Shown here piece by piece: positions 1 to 10,441 of a stretch of 64,000 nucleotides of DNA; position 1 is the first letter of the stretch; every line of letters starts with the position of its first letter. The notes under the pieces are model-generated. The model was not told the DNA's origin. It saw only the letters and a program-made list of their open reading frames with translations, and made no database searches. The position numbers were made by a program, and so were the translations under genes. The DNA comes from JAEXOD01 sp963667875 (GTDB lineage: Bacteria > Bacteroidota > Ignavibacteria > Ignavibacteriales > Melioribacteraceae). The stretch is taken from the NCBI GenBank assembly GCA_963667875.2, contig CAXXGC010000001.1, forward strand, positions 62,001-126,000, in the 5' to 3' direction.

Positions 1-2
1 TT

Positions 3-818
3 GAACTATTTGGTTTGGAAAACTACGACTTATCAGTAAAAGCAATGGAAGAAATAACACAACTTATGAGTTGTGAATTTGCAGTAAGGCAGTTTATTAT
101 TAAATATCCCGATAAAATGATGAAACAGATGCTTGAGTGGTCAAAACATAAAAACTTCCACGTTAGAAGATTATCAAGCGAAGGTTGCAGACCACGGTTG
201 CCATGGGCAGTTGCTTTGCCCGAATTTAAAAAAGATCCGGGTTTAATTGTACCGATTTTGGAAAATTTAAAAAATGATGATTTTGAATTTGTACGAAAAA
301 GTGTAGCGAATAATTTAAATGATATTTCTAAGGATAATCCAAAAGTTGTATTGGAAATAATTAAAAGATGGAAAGGGACAAGTGCTAATACCGATTGGAT
401 AATAAAACATGGATGCCGTACTTTATTAAAAAACGCTAACGAACAAACTTACGAGTTTTTTGGTATTTCCGATAAAACAAATTGTATTGTTAAAGATTTT
501 GCAATTGGAAAAGATAATATTAGTATTGGAGATAAATTATCATTTAGTTTTAAAGTGTTAAATAGCGGAAAAGAATCGGAAAAATTAAGACTGGAATATG
601 CTGTTTATTATATGAAATCGAATGGAAAACAAAACAGAAAGCTATTTAAAATTGCCGAAAATATTATCAAACCTTTGGAAAGTTTGAATTACAAAAAAGA
701 ACAATCATTTAAAGATTTTACAACACGTAAACATTATTTAGGCGAACATAAAATAAGTATTGTTGCTAACGGAAAAGAAACTGAAGGAATAAAATTTAAT
801 TTAATACAGACAAAATAA
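3..818 (+). CDS. alkC: AlkC-type DNA alkylation repair glycosylase (5' truncated by window edge)
   Basis: Base excision repair of alkylated bases by a non-base-flipping HEAT-repeat glycosylase. The frame is open to the window edge, so the true start is outside; the TTG at 15 is only an internal codon. Residues to about 155 form HEAT-like helices with the family blocks SSEGCRPRLPWA and VRKSVANNLNDISKDNP. The last ~105 residues are beta-rich with the block YAVYYMKSNGK and fit the Ig-like domain known from AlkC. Its TAA at 816-818 abuts the stop of the convergent kinase gene at 819. AlkC versus the related AlkD/YhaZ-like members was judged from motifs only. Confidence 0.85.
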   Translation, partial: ELFGLENYDLSVKAMEEITQLMSCEFAVRQFIIKYPDKMMKQMLEWSKHKNFHVRRLSSEGCRPRLPWAVALPEFKKDPGLIVPILENLKNDDFEFVRKSVANNLNDISKDNPKVVLEIIKRWKGTSANTDWIIKHGCRTLLKNANEQTYEFFGISDKTNCIVKDFAIGKDNISIGDKLSFSFKVLNSGKESEKLRLEYAVYYMKSNGKQNRKLFKIAENIIKPLESLNYKKEQSFKDFTTRKHYLGEHKISIVANGKETEGIKFNLIQTK

Positions 819-3389
819 CTATTCAGCATTTTTTAAAGTAAAATAAAAAGTGGTACCAACACCAACTTTGCTTTTTACCCAAATTTGTCCACCATTTTTA
901 ATTACATGTTCTTTGCATAAAATTAAACCAAGACCACTCCCGGCTTCTTCATTAGTGCCAAGGGTTGTAAATTGTTCATCAATTTTAAACAATCTTATAA
1001 TTTCATCGTCCGAAAGACCTACACCGGAATCGGAAATTTCAATTTGTATCATGTTTTCGATCTGAACAGCTTTAATTTCAATTTTTCCTGCGGGATAAGT
1101 GAATTTTACAGCATTTGAAATTAAATTTTGCAAAATAGATTGAAGAGAGTTAATATCGGCAAACACATAAATGTTATCATCAACGTCAATAGTTAGTGAA
1201 ATAGTTTTTTGATATATATTAGCTTCAAAAAGTTCAGTGGTTTTTTTAATTAACTCCTTAAGATAAATTCTTTCAGGTGAATATTGTATACTGCCGGTTT
1301 GAATTTTTGACCATTGCAGTAAATTATCAAGAAGATCGAATATTTTTTTAATTGACCGATTAATACTATCAACAATAAAAACTCTTTCAGAATCTACCAG
1401 ATTATTATAATCATCCTTTAGTAAACTACTTAATCCCAGCAATCCCATAAAAGGACTTCGTAAGTCATGGGAAATAATCGAGAAAAATTTATCTTTGCTT
1501 ATGTTTAATTCCTTTAGTTGAACTTCAGAGCTGCTTAATTTATTATTTAAACTAAGCAGTTCGGAATTAATATTACTTAATTTTTTTTCAGCTTCAATTC
1601 TATCGGTCACATCGCGTGCAACAGCAATACTAATTGGTTGTGAATTAATAGTAGCAAGGGTGCTAATAACCTCACCAATTCGAATAGAGCCGTCCCGGGC
1701 AATAAATTCAAGAGTTATACTCGGTAAAATTTCACGATTAAATATACGCCTCGAATAATTTATGGCTTTTTGAAGAGAATCGGGCGTTAACACACCTAAC
1801 TCATCAATTTTTTTACCTATAACTTCCGATTCCTTGTAGCCAAGTATTCTTTCTATGGAAGAGTTAATGGAAATGATTGTGAAATCCTGAGCCAAAGAAT
1901 AAATAACATCGCTAATAGAATTAAAAATAATTTTAAGTTTTTCTTCGCTTTCGCGTAATGCAGCTTCCGTTTTTTTAAGATTAGTGATATCTGTAAAACT
2001 TTCAATAAGAATTGTATTGTTATTCCTTTTTGCAGAAACAACACTTTTGAGTATAGGAATTCTATTGCCAAAATAATCTGTCATTACTTTTTCGGATAAA
2101 TCAACCGATTGGCACAAATCGGTAATAGGGCAGGCACCTATTTGAGCCGGACAGATATATTGATGACATAATCGTCCAATCATATTATCTTTTGAAACAC
2201 CAAACATTTTAGTGGAATATTCATTAACATCCAAAATAGTGTGTGTCTCGGCGTCTATTATAGCAATACCCGTATGTACGGAATCAAACAGGAACTTTAA
2301 ATAATTTTCATTATCAAGCAGTTTTTCTTCAATTTTATTTTTTTGTATAGCAACACTTAAAAGTTCTGATATTGTGGTTAATAACTTCAATTCATCATCA
2401 TTGTAAAATGAATAATCTTTTCTATAATCAAGTCCAATAAAACCATCCAAAATGCCGTTATAATAAAAAGGTACTGCAATAAATGACTTAATTGAATAAT
2501 TATTAAAAAGTTCTTTTTCGTTGATTGCTTCTTCCGGCAAATCATTTACATCTTTAATAAAAATATTTTCGGAATAAAATAGTATATCCTTTAACCATGG
2601 CAAGTTATCAATAAAAATATTTTGCCCTTTTTTGCTAATTGGAAATGTAGTATTGTTAGACCATATATGAGTGTTAATTAATAATTGTTTATTTTCATTA
2701 AATCGATACAGATAACAATTGTCACTTGCGGTGTTTATACCAATTTGGGTTAAAATAAAATTAATATCATCATCTAAATTGTTATTAAAATAAAAAACAT
2801 GTTTGGAAATAGAAGAAATTAACTTTTCGAAATTAATATGATTTTCTAATTTATCCTGAATAAATTTTCTTTTATTAATTTCGTTAATAAGGTTTTGGTT
2901 TGATTTTTTTAATTCTTCTGTACGTTTATCAACAATAGATTCCAGATTATTAGATAATTTAAGTAACTTTTCTTCAGCAGAAATGCGGTTTTCCACTTCT
3001 TTTTTTAATAAAAGTCCTTCGTTTTCCAATAACACTTTTTGAGTTTTAATTTTGAGTATTAAAGAACGCAGAGCACCGGAAAAATACCCTATTGCAAAAG
3101 AAATACTTTGTGTAAATAAAGGGGCTAATGGAGAAGAACTGATAGTGCTGTTAGTTTTGGTATATAAAAAATAATTTAAAGGGAAAAATAAAATGGCTGA
3201 ACCGAGACCAAAAGGAATACCATAAAAAAAACCAAAACAACCAATAATAACCGCAGTAACCAAACCTGTTGGTTCTCCAACTCTTTCATATATAAGAGGG
3301 AAAAAAAACCAATAAGAAAAATAAATAGCAAAAAAAAGTGCCAACCCAAATTTCTTTTTACCAAAAGTTTCTTTAATTAAGGTTCTCAT
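819..3389 (-). CDS. Membrane-bound GAF/PAS sensor histidine kinase
   Basis: 856-residue sensor kinase of unknown ligand. The N-terminal ~110 residues hold several hydrophobic membrane segments, followed by a coiled coil (~110-180), a GAF domain (~185-350), PAS 1 (~360-475), PAS 2 (~480-600), HisKA and HATPase_c. Catalytic motifs visible: H box FFSIISHDLRSPF, N box NLISNAVKF, G1 DSGVGL, G2 GSGLGL. PAS 1 carries a cysteine cluster, CHQYICPAQIGACP, a known variant that could bind metal or sense redox; this is inference. No receiver or output domain is attached, so a partner regulator is needed; the neighbouring receiver-kinase protein is a candidate. Confidence 0.93.
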   Translation of the reverse strand: MRTLIKETFGKKKFGLALFFAIYFSYWFFFPLIYERVGEPTGLVTAVIIGCFGFFYGIPFGLGSAILFFPLNYFLYTKTNSTISSSPLAPLFTQSISFAIGYFSGALRSLILKIKTQKVLLENEGLLLKKEVENRISAEEKLLKLSNNLESIVDKRTEELKKSNQNLINEINKRKFIQDKLENHINFEKLISSISKHVFYFNNNLDDDINFILTQIGINTASDNCYLYRFNENKQLLINTHIWSNNTTFPISKKGQNIFIDNLPWLKDILFYSENIFIKDVNDLPEEAINEKELFNNYSIKSFIAVPFYYNGILDGFIGLDYRKDYSFYNDDELKLLTTISELLSVAIQKNKIEEKLLDNENYLKFLFDSVHTGIAIIDAETHTILDVNEYSTKMFGVSKDNMIGRLCHQYICPAQIGACPITDLCQSVDLSEKVMTDYFGNRIPILKSVVSAKRNNNTILIESFTDITNLKKTEAALRESEEKLKIIFNSISDVIYSLAQDFTIISINSSIERILGYKESEVIGKKIDELGVLTPDSLQKAINYSRRIFNREILPSITLEFIARDGSIRIGEVISTLATINSQPISIAVARDVTDRIEAEKKLSNINSELLSLNNKLSSSEVQLKELNISKDKFFSIISHDLRSPFMGLLGLSSLLKDDYNNLVDSERVFIVDSINRSIKKIFDLLDNLLQWSKIQTGSIQYSPERIYLKELIKKTTELFEANIYQKTISLTIDVDDNIYVFADINSLQSILQNLISNAVKFTYPAGKIEIKAVQIENMIQIEISDSGVGLSDDEIIRLFKIDEQFTTLGTNEEAGSGLGLILCKEHVIKNGGQIWVKSKVGVGTTFYFTLKNAE

Positions 3390-3527
3390 CTAAAACAACA
3401 AATAAAATTTATAAGTAACAATTATTAGTAGAGCAAAGAAAATTTAAGGTCTAAAATCAAATAAAAGACATTACGTCAATTTAAGATATTTTATTGATAA
3501 TTGAAACAAATAAATATTTGATTAAAA

Positions 3528-4613
3528 TTAATTTTCTATTAATGGAAACGATAAACAAACAGTAGTTTCCTTATTAATAATACTGTCAATTGTAAAATCA
3601 TATTTATAAATAGAAAAGATTTTCTTTATAATGGCTAAACCAAGTCCATTACCAAGCTGTTGATATTTTTGTTTATCAAATTGAATACAGGGGCCTAAAC
3701 AATTAATTTGGTCTTTAGATAAACCGCGTCCATAATTTTTAATTGTTAAATAACAAAACTTTTCATCAGTGGTCGATGTGATTTTGATATCAGAGTTTGG
3801 CTCAGAAAATTTAACTGCATTTTCTACTAATTCTTCAATAATAAAACAGAATAAATCTGGTTTAATAATAATTATTGCCGGTTTAATATCCAAAACAAGT
3901 TCATTGGATAATTCCATACTTTGAAAATGTGTATTAATGATACCGCGAATTTTACTTTCGTCTAATTCAAAAAATTCATTATTTGTATGGTTTTCCTCAT
4001 TAAATTCATTCTCCAGAGTAGTTAAATATGAAAATAATAGAAATTTTTCCATTGTTTTGTGAAGACGCTTGCCGGAATAATGAATGTTTTTTATAATTTC
4101 AATTAATTCATCTTTTGTAAAGTCAACCGAACCCTCAAGGACTAAACTTGTGTAACCTAAAATAGAAACAAATGGGGTTCGTACTTCGTGAGGTAGATAA
4201 AGGGACAAATGATTAATAACACTATCAATTTTATTTAAAAAGATCTTTTGTTTATTCAATCTAGTACGTACAGCATGTAATAATTCTTTTGCTCTATACG
4301 GTTTTGTAATATAATCATCAGCTCCGTCAATCATTCCTTTCCTAATTTCAGATGAATCCGTTTTTGCAGTCAGAAAAATAAAAGGAATTAATGCAGTATC
4401 AGGATTAGATTGAATTTCTTTTAATACCCCATGACCATCCAAATGAGGCATCATAATATCGGATATTATCAAATCAGGATGTTTGGATTTAGCTTCAACC
4501 AGACCGGATAAACCATTGGCGGCACTAATTACATTATAACCGGCGGTCTCTAAAAGTTCGCATAATCCGGGTCTTACATCTTCTTCATCTTCAATTATTA
4601 ATATTTTTTCCAT
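3528..4613 (-). CDS. Response regulator-histidine kinase fusion (REC-HisKA-HATPase)
   Basis: 361 residues with a receiver domain at the N-terminus (acid pair E8/D9, phospho-acceptor D52 in ISDIMMPHLDG, K104 in ITKPY), then HisKA with H142 in YLPHEVRTPF and HATPase_c with ENAVKF, NYGRGL and GNGLGL. A receiver ahead of a kinase core, with no DNA-binding output, suits a phosphorelay intermediate whose kinase is gated by an upstream kinase. An AAGGA ribosome-binding site lies just upstream of the ATG. It starts 30 bp after the stop of the 1239-residue kinase on the same strand, so the two are probably co-transcribed and may be partners. Confidence 0.92.
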   Translation of the reverse strand: MEKILIIEDEEDVRPGLCELLETAGYNVISAANGLSGLVEAKSKHPDLIISDIMMPHLDGHGVLKEIQSNPDTALIPFIFLTAKTDSSEIRKGMIDGADDYITKPYRAKELLHAVRTRLNKQKIFLNKIDSVINHLSLYLPHEVRTPFVSILGYTSLVLEGSVDFTKDELIEIIKNIHYSGKRLHKTMEKFLLFSYLTTLENEFNEENHTNNEFFELDESKIRGIINTHFQSMELSNELVLDIKPAIIIIKPDLFCFIIEELVENAVKFSEPNSDIKITSTTDEKFCYLTIKNYGRGLSKDQINCLGPCIQFDKQKYQQLGNGLGLAIIKKIFSIYKYDFTIDSIINKETTVCLSFPLIEN

Positions 4614-4643
4614 GGGGTCCTTAAATTAAAAACTATTTGTTAG

Positions 4644-7600
4644 TTAAATTTTCTTCTGTGGCAAAACAACGCTAAATTTACTTCCATTTCCCGGCAAGCT
4701 TTCCACAGAAATTTTACCGCCATGTATTTCCGTTGAATATTTTACAATTGATAAACCCAATCCTGTTCCGGGAATATGCAGCGTTTTATCACTTCTAAAA
4801 AAGGGGATAAATATTTTATCAATTTCCTTTTTATTAATCCCATAGCCATTATCCTTAATATTAAAATTGATGGCGGAATCTGAAACATGTACATCAATAT
4901 CTATTTTACTGTCAGGAGGTGAATATTTTACAGCATTTGTTAATAAATTTTGAACAATATTTTTTATTAGTTTATTATCGGCAAATACATTTTCCGTAAT
5001 CCCTGAAAATTTATACTGAATAATATTATTAGATGTATTTATCGATTTAATATTTTCAACAATATCACCGCAATAAGTGTTTAAGTTGAATGAAACAGGT
5101 TTATACGATAAATTGCCCGATTCCGCTTTGTTTAGCGTCAAAACATCGTTGAGCATTTCATTAAGATAAGCAACTTGTTTTTGAATTTTTAATATATGGC
5201 TAGAGAATTTTTCCTGCGACATTGTATTGCCGTACATGTCAATTAAATCAGCAGATGACAATATTGTAGTTAATGGAGTCTTAAATTCATGCGAAACCAA
5301 TGAAAGGAAACTGGTTTTAAGTTCATTTAATTCTTTTTGTTTATCCAGTGCTTTTTTAAGTTCTATTTCAACTTTTTTCCTTTGTTGGATATCATAAGCG
5401 GAAACTAAAACAAATTTTTCAAAACCTAAAAGCACACTATAAAAACTCATTTCTACAATTAATTCTTTTTTTGTTTTAGTTCTTATTAGCAATTCTACAC
5501 GTTCCATGGCGGTATCTTTTGATGCTTCCAATAAAACCGAATGAAATCCATCAACGCTTTCAAACTTAATTATGCCTTCTTCAAATAAGTTTTTATTCAA
5601 AAGTTCCTGTTTGGAATAACCACACATTCTTTCAAATTCTTTATTTGTATTTATTACCAAACCATTAAAATTAGTAATAAAGTAAGAACCAGGGGCCGAT
5701 TCAAATAAAAATTTCCACCACTGCTCCGATTGTTTTAAACTGTCTTCAAAGCTAATTCTTGTAAAAACCCCGCCAATTGATTCGGCAAGTATTTTAATAA
5801 TCGATATTTCGGGTTTTGTCCACTCGCGCTCATAGTGATCCTCCCTAAAACCTACAAATCCCCAAAATTGATTATTAACAAAAATTGGAGCAATAATAAA
5901 AGAATTTATTCCGGTTTGTCTGATAATTTCTTTTTCACAATCGGGAAGATTATTTGTAAAGTCACATAAAATTTCTTTATTATGTAATAAATCAAACCAT
6001 CTGTTAAAATTTGGTTTGTACTTGTAGGCTATAATTGGTTGGGAAGGCACACCATAATAATTATTTTTAGTCCATTTAAATTTTTGTTTAAAATAAAGTT
6101 CCGAGTCTTTAATGTCTGAAAAATTTTCAAAAATGTAAATACTTGATACATTTATAGCTCCCGCAATTAATTCAAGAGCCGATTCCAATGAAGAATAAAT
6201 ATCTTTTGATTGAAGAATTTTTTGTATTGCCTCGGAAATTTTAGATAAAGCTCTATCTTTTAATAGAAGCTCTTCCTCTTTTTGTTTTCGTTCGGTAATA
6301 TCACGTCCCGAGCTGATAACACTTATCACTTTTCCAGTTGAATCAAATTCAGGGAAAAGCATCCAGTCAATCCATAACCCATTAGGAAGATATAATTCGA
6401 TTTGTTGTTTTTGTTTTTCGTTAAAGGTTTTTTGAATAATTTGCTCACAAATGAGGCATAATTCGTCTGGAAACCCAATTTGCTGATGAGTTTTTCCAAT
6501 AAAAGATTCAGGTTTTAAGCCTGTAGTAAGCTCAACAACTTTATTTACATAAAGGTGTTCGCCTTTTTCATTAAAACGCATAATTGTATCATACGAGTTT
6601 TCGGCTAAAGCACGGAACTTTTCTTCGGAATTTTGTAATTCTTTTGTTCTGGTATTTATTAAGCTTTCAAGATTATTATAATACTTTTGAAGTTTTTCTT
6701 CTGCTAATTTGTTTTGAGTTATGTTTTTTGCAGCGCCAACTATTTCAATTGGTTTACCGTCTTTTTGATGTATCCTGCTGTTAATTTCTAACCAAATTGG
6801 TGTATGCTGTTTTGTATAGGCTAATACTTCAATTGATTGATTATGTACAATTCCGGATAGTTTTTCTTTTAATCTGTTTTTGGTCAAATTTACATATTTT
6901 TCATCTAAAATATCAAATATATTAAAACTAACATTTTCATTTAGATCATAGCCAAAATATCTATAAGCTGTACTATTGGCGGAAATAAAATTCCCATTTA
7001 TATCTAAAGTGAAAATTAAATCAAATGCACTTTCCAGCAATTCGCGATATTTATTTTCACTTTCAATTAGTTTAGCTTCGGTTAATTTTCGTTCCGTTAT
7101 GTCGCGAGCCATAACATAAATACAAACAGCTATTGAACGTTCATATCTATTACTTACGTTAATTTCAAGCCACAGAGGACTTTTGTCCTTTTTCAAAACC
7201 AAAATCTCAAATGGGAGAATTTTATTACTTCCATCTTTTAGTAACTTTAAGTATTGATTTACTAAATCACGGTAACTCTTTTCCACAAATGAATTAAACG
7301 AAAACCCAATAATTTCGTTTTCATCAAAACCGCTTAAGCGTATTCCAACTTCATTTATTGATAAAAAATTGCCTTCAAAATCAACGGTTAAAACAATTTC
7401 GTATGAATTTTCAACAAAAGTTTTATATTCTTCACGGCTTCTTATCAATTGTTCTTCGTTTCTAATTCTGTAAATTGCAAAAGCTATTTGATTAGTGAAA
7501 GTAATAATTAATGCAATCTGCTCTTTTGAAAGAGTAATAGGATTGCTAAAATATATTGCTAATTCCCCCCACAATTTGTTTTTATATAAAATAGGAAAAA

Positions 7601-8363
7601 TTCCAAAAGCTTTTATTCCTTCCTTAAGGAGCTCCTTTTTAGTTTTATCGGGTAAAATAGATACTTCTACATCCGCAATAATAACCGGATTAAAAGTTTG
7701 TGTTTCCGAATTACGTGTTAAATTTGGTTCAAAGGTTTTTCTATATTTTTCGGAAAGATTTGTCCAATAAACAAAGCGCATACATTCATTCTTATCTACT
7801 AACAAAACAGCAAATTTATCAAGCGGAATTAAAGATTTTAATCCACAAAAGGCCTCACTATAAATCTCGTTAATATCATTAGTTTGACTAATTTTTAATG
7901 ATAGATTATGTATTATTTGTAATTCGTTATATTGTGTCAGCCGTAGATTTTCAGTTTCTTTTTTTTCGGTTATATCAATTAAAGTTGCTAAAAATAACGG
8001 CTGTTTATCAAATTCCAAAATTTTAATTGAAAATTCAACCCAAATACAGCTTTTATCTTTTTTAATAAAGACAAATTCTATTGATTTGCATTTACAGGTA
8101 CCCTGAATTTTTTCTTTAATTTTATTATACAAAAAAGAATGGAAATCGGGATGAACAAATGATGAAATATTTTTCGGATCAAAAGAAAAAAGTTCTTTTG
8201 GCAAATAACCGGTTAGTTGTGATAAAGCACTATTAAAATAAACGACTTTATTATTAAAATATATACACTTCCCTTCACACGAATCGTCATAAAGCTCTTT
8301 TAACAAAAAGCATTTTTCAGAGCTTAAAAACCTATTCAGCTTATCGTCCCCTGTCTTTTGCAT
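4644..8363 (-). CDS. Multi-PAS/GAF cytoplasmic sensor histidine kinase
   Basis: 1239 residues without an obvious membrane segment. Approximate order: PAS (25-135), GAF (150-300), PAS (305-425), PAS (430-555), PAS (575-695), GAF (710-865), PAS (875-1000), HisKA with H box FLSLVSHEFKTPL, HATPase_c with NLLTNAVKYSPP, DNGYGINKKEID and GTGLGLSIVKY. Several domain ends carry the PAC signature DITERK. It appears to be a soluble integrator of several small-molecule or redox cues. First gene of a probable operon with the receiver-kinase fusion downstream. The gene upstream ends 125 bp away, so a promoter in that gap is likely. Confidence 0.93.
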   Translation of the reverse strand: MQKTGDDKLNRFLSSEKCFLLKELYDDSCEGKCIYFNNKVVYFNSALSQLTGYLPKELFSFDPKNISSFVHPDFHSFLYNKIKEKIQGTCKCKSIEFVFIKKDKSCIWVEFSIKILEFDKQPLFLATLIDITEKKETENLRLTQYNELQIIHNLSLKISQTNDINEIYSEAFCGLKSLIPLDKFAVLLVDKNECMRFVYWTNLSEKYRKTFEPNLTRNSETQTFNPVIIADVEVSILPDKTKKELLKEGIKAFGIFPILYKNKLWGELAIYFSNPITLSKEQIALIITFTNQIAFAIYRIRNEEQLIRSREEYKTFVENSYEIVLTVDFEGNFLSINEVGIRLSGFDENEIIGFSFNSFVEKSYRDLVNQYLKLLKDGSNKILPFEILVLKKDKSPLWLEINVSNRYERSIAVCIYVMARDITERKLTEAKLIESENKYRELLESAFDLIFTLDINGNFISANSTAYRYFGYDLNENVSFNIFDILDEKYVNLTKNRLKEKLSGIVHNQSIEVLAYTKQHTPIWLEINSRIHQKDGKPIEIVGAAKNITQNKLAEEKLQKYYNNLESLINTRTKELQNSEEKFRALAENSYDTIMRFNEKGEHLYVNKVVELTTGLKPESFIGKTHQQIGFPDELCLICEQIIQKTFNEKQKQQIELYLPNGLWIDWMLFPEFDSTGKVISVISSGRDITERKQKEEELLLKDRALSKISEAIQKILQSKDIYSSLESALELIAGAINVSSIYIFENFSDIKDSELYFKQKFKWTKNNYYGVPSQPIIAYKYKPNFNRWFDLLHNKEILCDFTNNLPDCEKEIIRQTGINSFIIAPIFVNNQFWGFVGFREDHYEREWTKPEISIIKILAESIGGVFTRISFEDSLKQSEQWWKFLFESAPGSYFITNFNGLVINTNKEFERMCGYSKQELLNKNLFEEGIIKFESVDGFHSVLLEASKDTAMERVELLIRTKTKKELIVEMSFYSVLLGFEKFVLVSAYDIQQRKKVEIELKKALDKQKELNELKTSFLSLVSHEFKTPLTTILSSADLIDMYGNTMSQEKFSSHILKIQKQVAYLNEMLNDVLTLNKAESGNLSYKPVSFNLNTYCGDIVENIKSINTSNNIIQYKFSGITENVFADNKLIKNIVQNLLTNAVKYSPPDSKIDIDVHVSDSAINFNIKDNGYGINKKEIDKIFIPFFRSDKTLHIPGTGLGLSIVKYSTEIHGGKISVESLPGNGSKFSVVLPQKKI

Positions 8364-8488
8364 AAATTGCCAGAATTCAAATTAAACAATTTCAATATAG
8401 TAATAATATACAAAAATAATTTTTGTAAGTATAATTAAAATTTAATTTAGCAAAAAAATATTTAATTATTAAGAACGGAATCAGAGTA

Positions 8489-9193
8489 TTACGATCTTTT
8501 TAATTTTGCTGTCGTTAAAGAAATTTTACCATCAGTTAATTCAATTGTTCTATCGCTTGCAGTAGCAAAATCAAGGTCATGTGTGACTGCAATAATTGTC
8601 TGTTTGCAACTAATAGTTAGTTCTTTAAAAATATCAAAAACTATTTGAGCGTTTTTACTGTCTAAATTACCCGTAGGTTCATCACACATTATAATCTTAG
8701 GATCGTTAATAAGGGCGCGAGCTATTGACACCCTTTGTTGTTGTCCTCCGCTTAATTTTGAGGCTGGTTTAAGAGCTTGATCCTTTAAGCCTAACAGCTC
8801 TAGTTTTTGATATGCTTTATTCTCTATTTCGTCCCTGGTCAATTCCCCGACTTTTAGTGCGGGAATCATTACATTCTTCAAACAGGAAAATTCTTGTAAC
8901 AAATAGTGAAATTGAAAAACGAAGCCAATAGTTTTTCTGCGAATTTCAGCTAATTCATCAATCATTTTTCCGGTAATTTTTTGCTGTTGAATAAAAATTT
9001 CCCCCTCATAATTTGTATCCATTGTGCTTAAACAATATAATAAAGTAGACTTACCGGAACCGCTTTTACCAACAAGAGTTAAAAATTCTCCCTCGTATAC
9101 ATTAAAACTAACATTATTTAGTGCCTGAAATATGACGGGTTCCAAAAAATATTTATTAAGATTGTGTGCTGAAAGAATGACATTGCCTGACAT
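8489..9193 (-). CDS. ABC transporter ATP-binding protein (LolD/MacB-type)
   Basis: 234-residue ATPase that energises the FtsX-type permease encoded upstream. Walker A GKSGSGKST, signature LSGGQQQRVSIARAL, Walker B IIMCDEP and H-loop AVTHD are all intact. The frame runs upstream to 9274 inside the permease gene, but the ATG at 9191-9193 is chosen. It precedes MSGNVILSAHNLNKYF, where LolD homology begins, has a TAGGA ribosome-binding site, and lies 10 bp after the permease stop. Last gene of the efflux operon. Substrate unknown: lipoprotein release and peptide or macrolide efflux are both compatible with the family. Confidence 0.93.
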   Translation of the reverse strand: MSGNVILSAHNLNKYFLEPVIFQALNNVSFNVYEGEFLTLVGKSGSGKSTLLYCLSTMDTNYEGEIFIQQQKITGKMIDELAEIRRKTIGFVFQFHYLLQEFSCLKNVMIPALKVGELTRDEIENKAYQKLELLGLKDQALKPASKLSGGQQQRVSIARALINDPKIIMCDEPTGNLDSKNAQIVFDIFKELTISCKQTIIAVTHDLDFATASDRTIELTDGKISLTTAKLKRS

Positions 9194-9203
9194 AATTAAA
9201 TTC

Positions 9204-10439
9204 CTATAAACTTCTAAAAATAGATACCGGATCAACTTTTGCCGCTTTTCTTGCTGGTAAATATCCGGCCCCAATAGTTACCAGCATACTTGCTAAAGAA
9301 CTTGTAATAAAAACAGAAGGTTCGTAAAATATTGGGAAATAACCAATCGGTTCACCCAGGTACACATTTTGTAAAACTTTAATTAAGATTGCCCCAACAC
9401 CTAAACCCATTAAAATTCCAACCATTCCCATAGCTATTGCTTCAATACCAAATATTTTAATAACGTCCTTTCCGGAAAATCCGGTTGCTTTTAATATTGC
9501 AATATCATTAAGTTTTTGCGTTATTGTCATATTAAGAATATTGTATATTCCAAAAGCAGCAACTAATAGAATTGTAAAAGGAACTACAATTGTCATAATG
9601 TCTCTCATTTTATCACCGGCCAACTGGTCTGCATTTGCGGTTTTCCAGTCTTCTACTTTATAATTTGTAAGTTTTGCTAATTTTTGGACATATACTGAAG
9701 ACTCATCCGGATTTTTAATGTTTAATAATATTTCCGTAATGTATGTGGAATTTTGTTTAACCAATTGTTGAGCCGAATTAATATGCATATAACATCTAGA
9801 TTCGTCGATTGATCTGTTCCCCGTACTAAAAATTCCCGCCACTCGCATAATCTTTAAGATACCGTATGATGAGGAAATAGTAAGATTGTCACCAAGACCA
9901 ACATTCATTTTTTTTGCAACAATTTTTCCGATAATAATAGCATTTAAGTCATAAGAAATTTGTTCTAAATTTCCTGCAATCATAGTGCTTTTAATGTTAA
10001 ACATTTTATCGGCTTCCTTAACGGAAATACCATTTCCAATTCCTTTTAACTGAGATCTCCCATTGTTATAAAACAAATCTACATTTACCCGAGGAGCAAT
10101 GTAAGTCACATAGGATTGTGCTCTTAGGTTATTTATTTGGTCGTATGGATTAACAATGCTTTTTGATTGAGTAATAATTTTGGGGTTAGTTATTAAAACC
10201 AATTGATCCTTTTTGCATTTTAATAAAGGGGAACTTATTTCATCCTCCTTATAAATTCTTATGTGTGAAATGACTTTAAACATTTCTTTTTTCGAATACT
10301 TATTAAATCCTTTCATAAGTGAATTGGAAAAAATAAACATAGACATTCCCATAGTAACACCTAATGCCGCAATTAATGTCTGTTTTTTTCTGCTTAAAAT
10401 ATGTGTTAACGCAATTTCAAAATTTACTTTTAGTTTCAT
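9204..10439 (-). CDS. ABC transporter permease, FtsX/MacB family
   Basis: 411 residues with the type VII mechanotransmission layout: one N-terminal membrane segment (about 22-42), a large periplasmic domain, then three C-terminal segments starting near IVVPFTILLVAAFGIYN and ending with the typical PARKAAKVDPVSIFRSL tail. Works with the ATPase downstream and the HlyD-like adaptor upstream, whose stop is only 2 bp before this start. With the adaptor and the TolC-like channel this makes a complete MacAB-TolC-like tripartite pump. The direction and nature of the cargo cannot be read from the sequence. Confidence 0.92.
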   Translation of the reverse strand: MKLKVNFEIALTHILSRKKQTLIAALGVTMGMSMFIFSNSLMKGFNKYSKKEMFKVISHIRIYKEDEISSPLLKCKKDQLVLITNPKIITQSKSIVNPYDQINNLRAQSYVTYIAPRVNVDLFYNNGRSQLKGIGNGISVKEADKMFNIKSTMIAGNLEQISYDLNAIIIGKIVAKKMNVGLGDNLTISSSYGILKIMRVAGIFSTGNRSIDESRCYMHINSAQQLVKQNSTYITEILLNIKNPDESSVYVQKLAKLTNYKVEDWKTANADQLAGDKMRDIMTIVVPFTILLVAAFGIYNILNMTITQKLNDIAILKATGFSGKDVIKIFGIEAIAMGMVGILMGLGVGAILIKVLQNVYLGEPIGYFPIFYEPSVFITSSLASMLVTIGAGYLPARKAAKVDPVSIFRSL

Positions 10440-10441
10440 GG

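Noticed and set aside
9194..9274. 27-residue N-terminal extension of the LolD-type ATPase
   Set aside because: It overlaps the permease end in another frame; the ATG at 9193 has a ribosome-binding site and the homology starts there.
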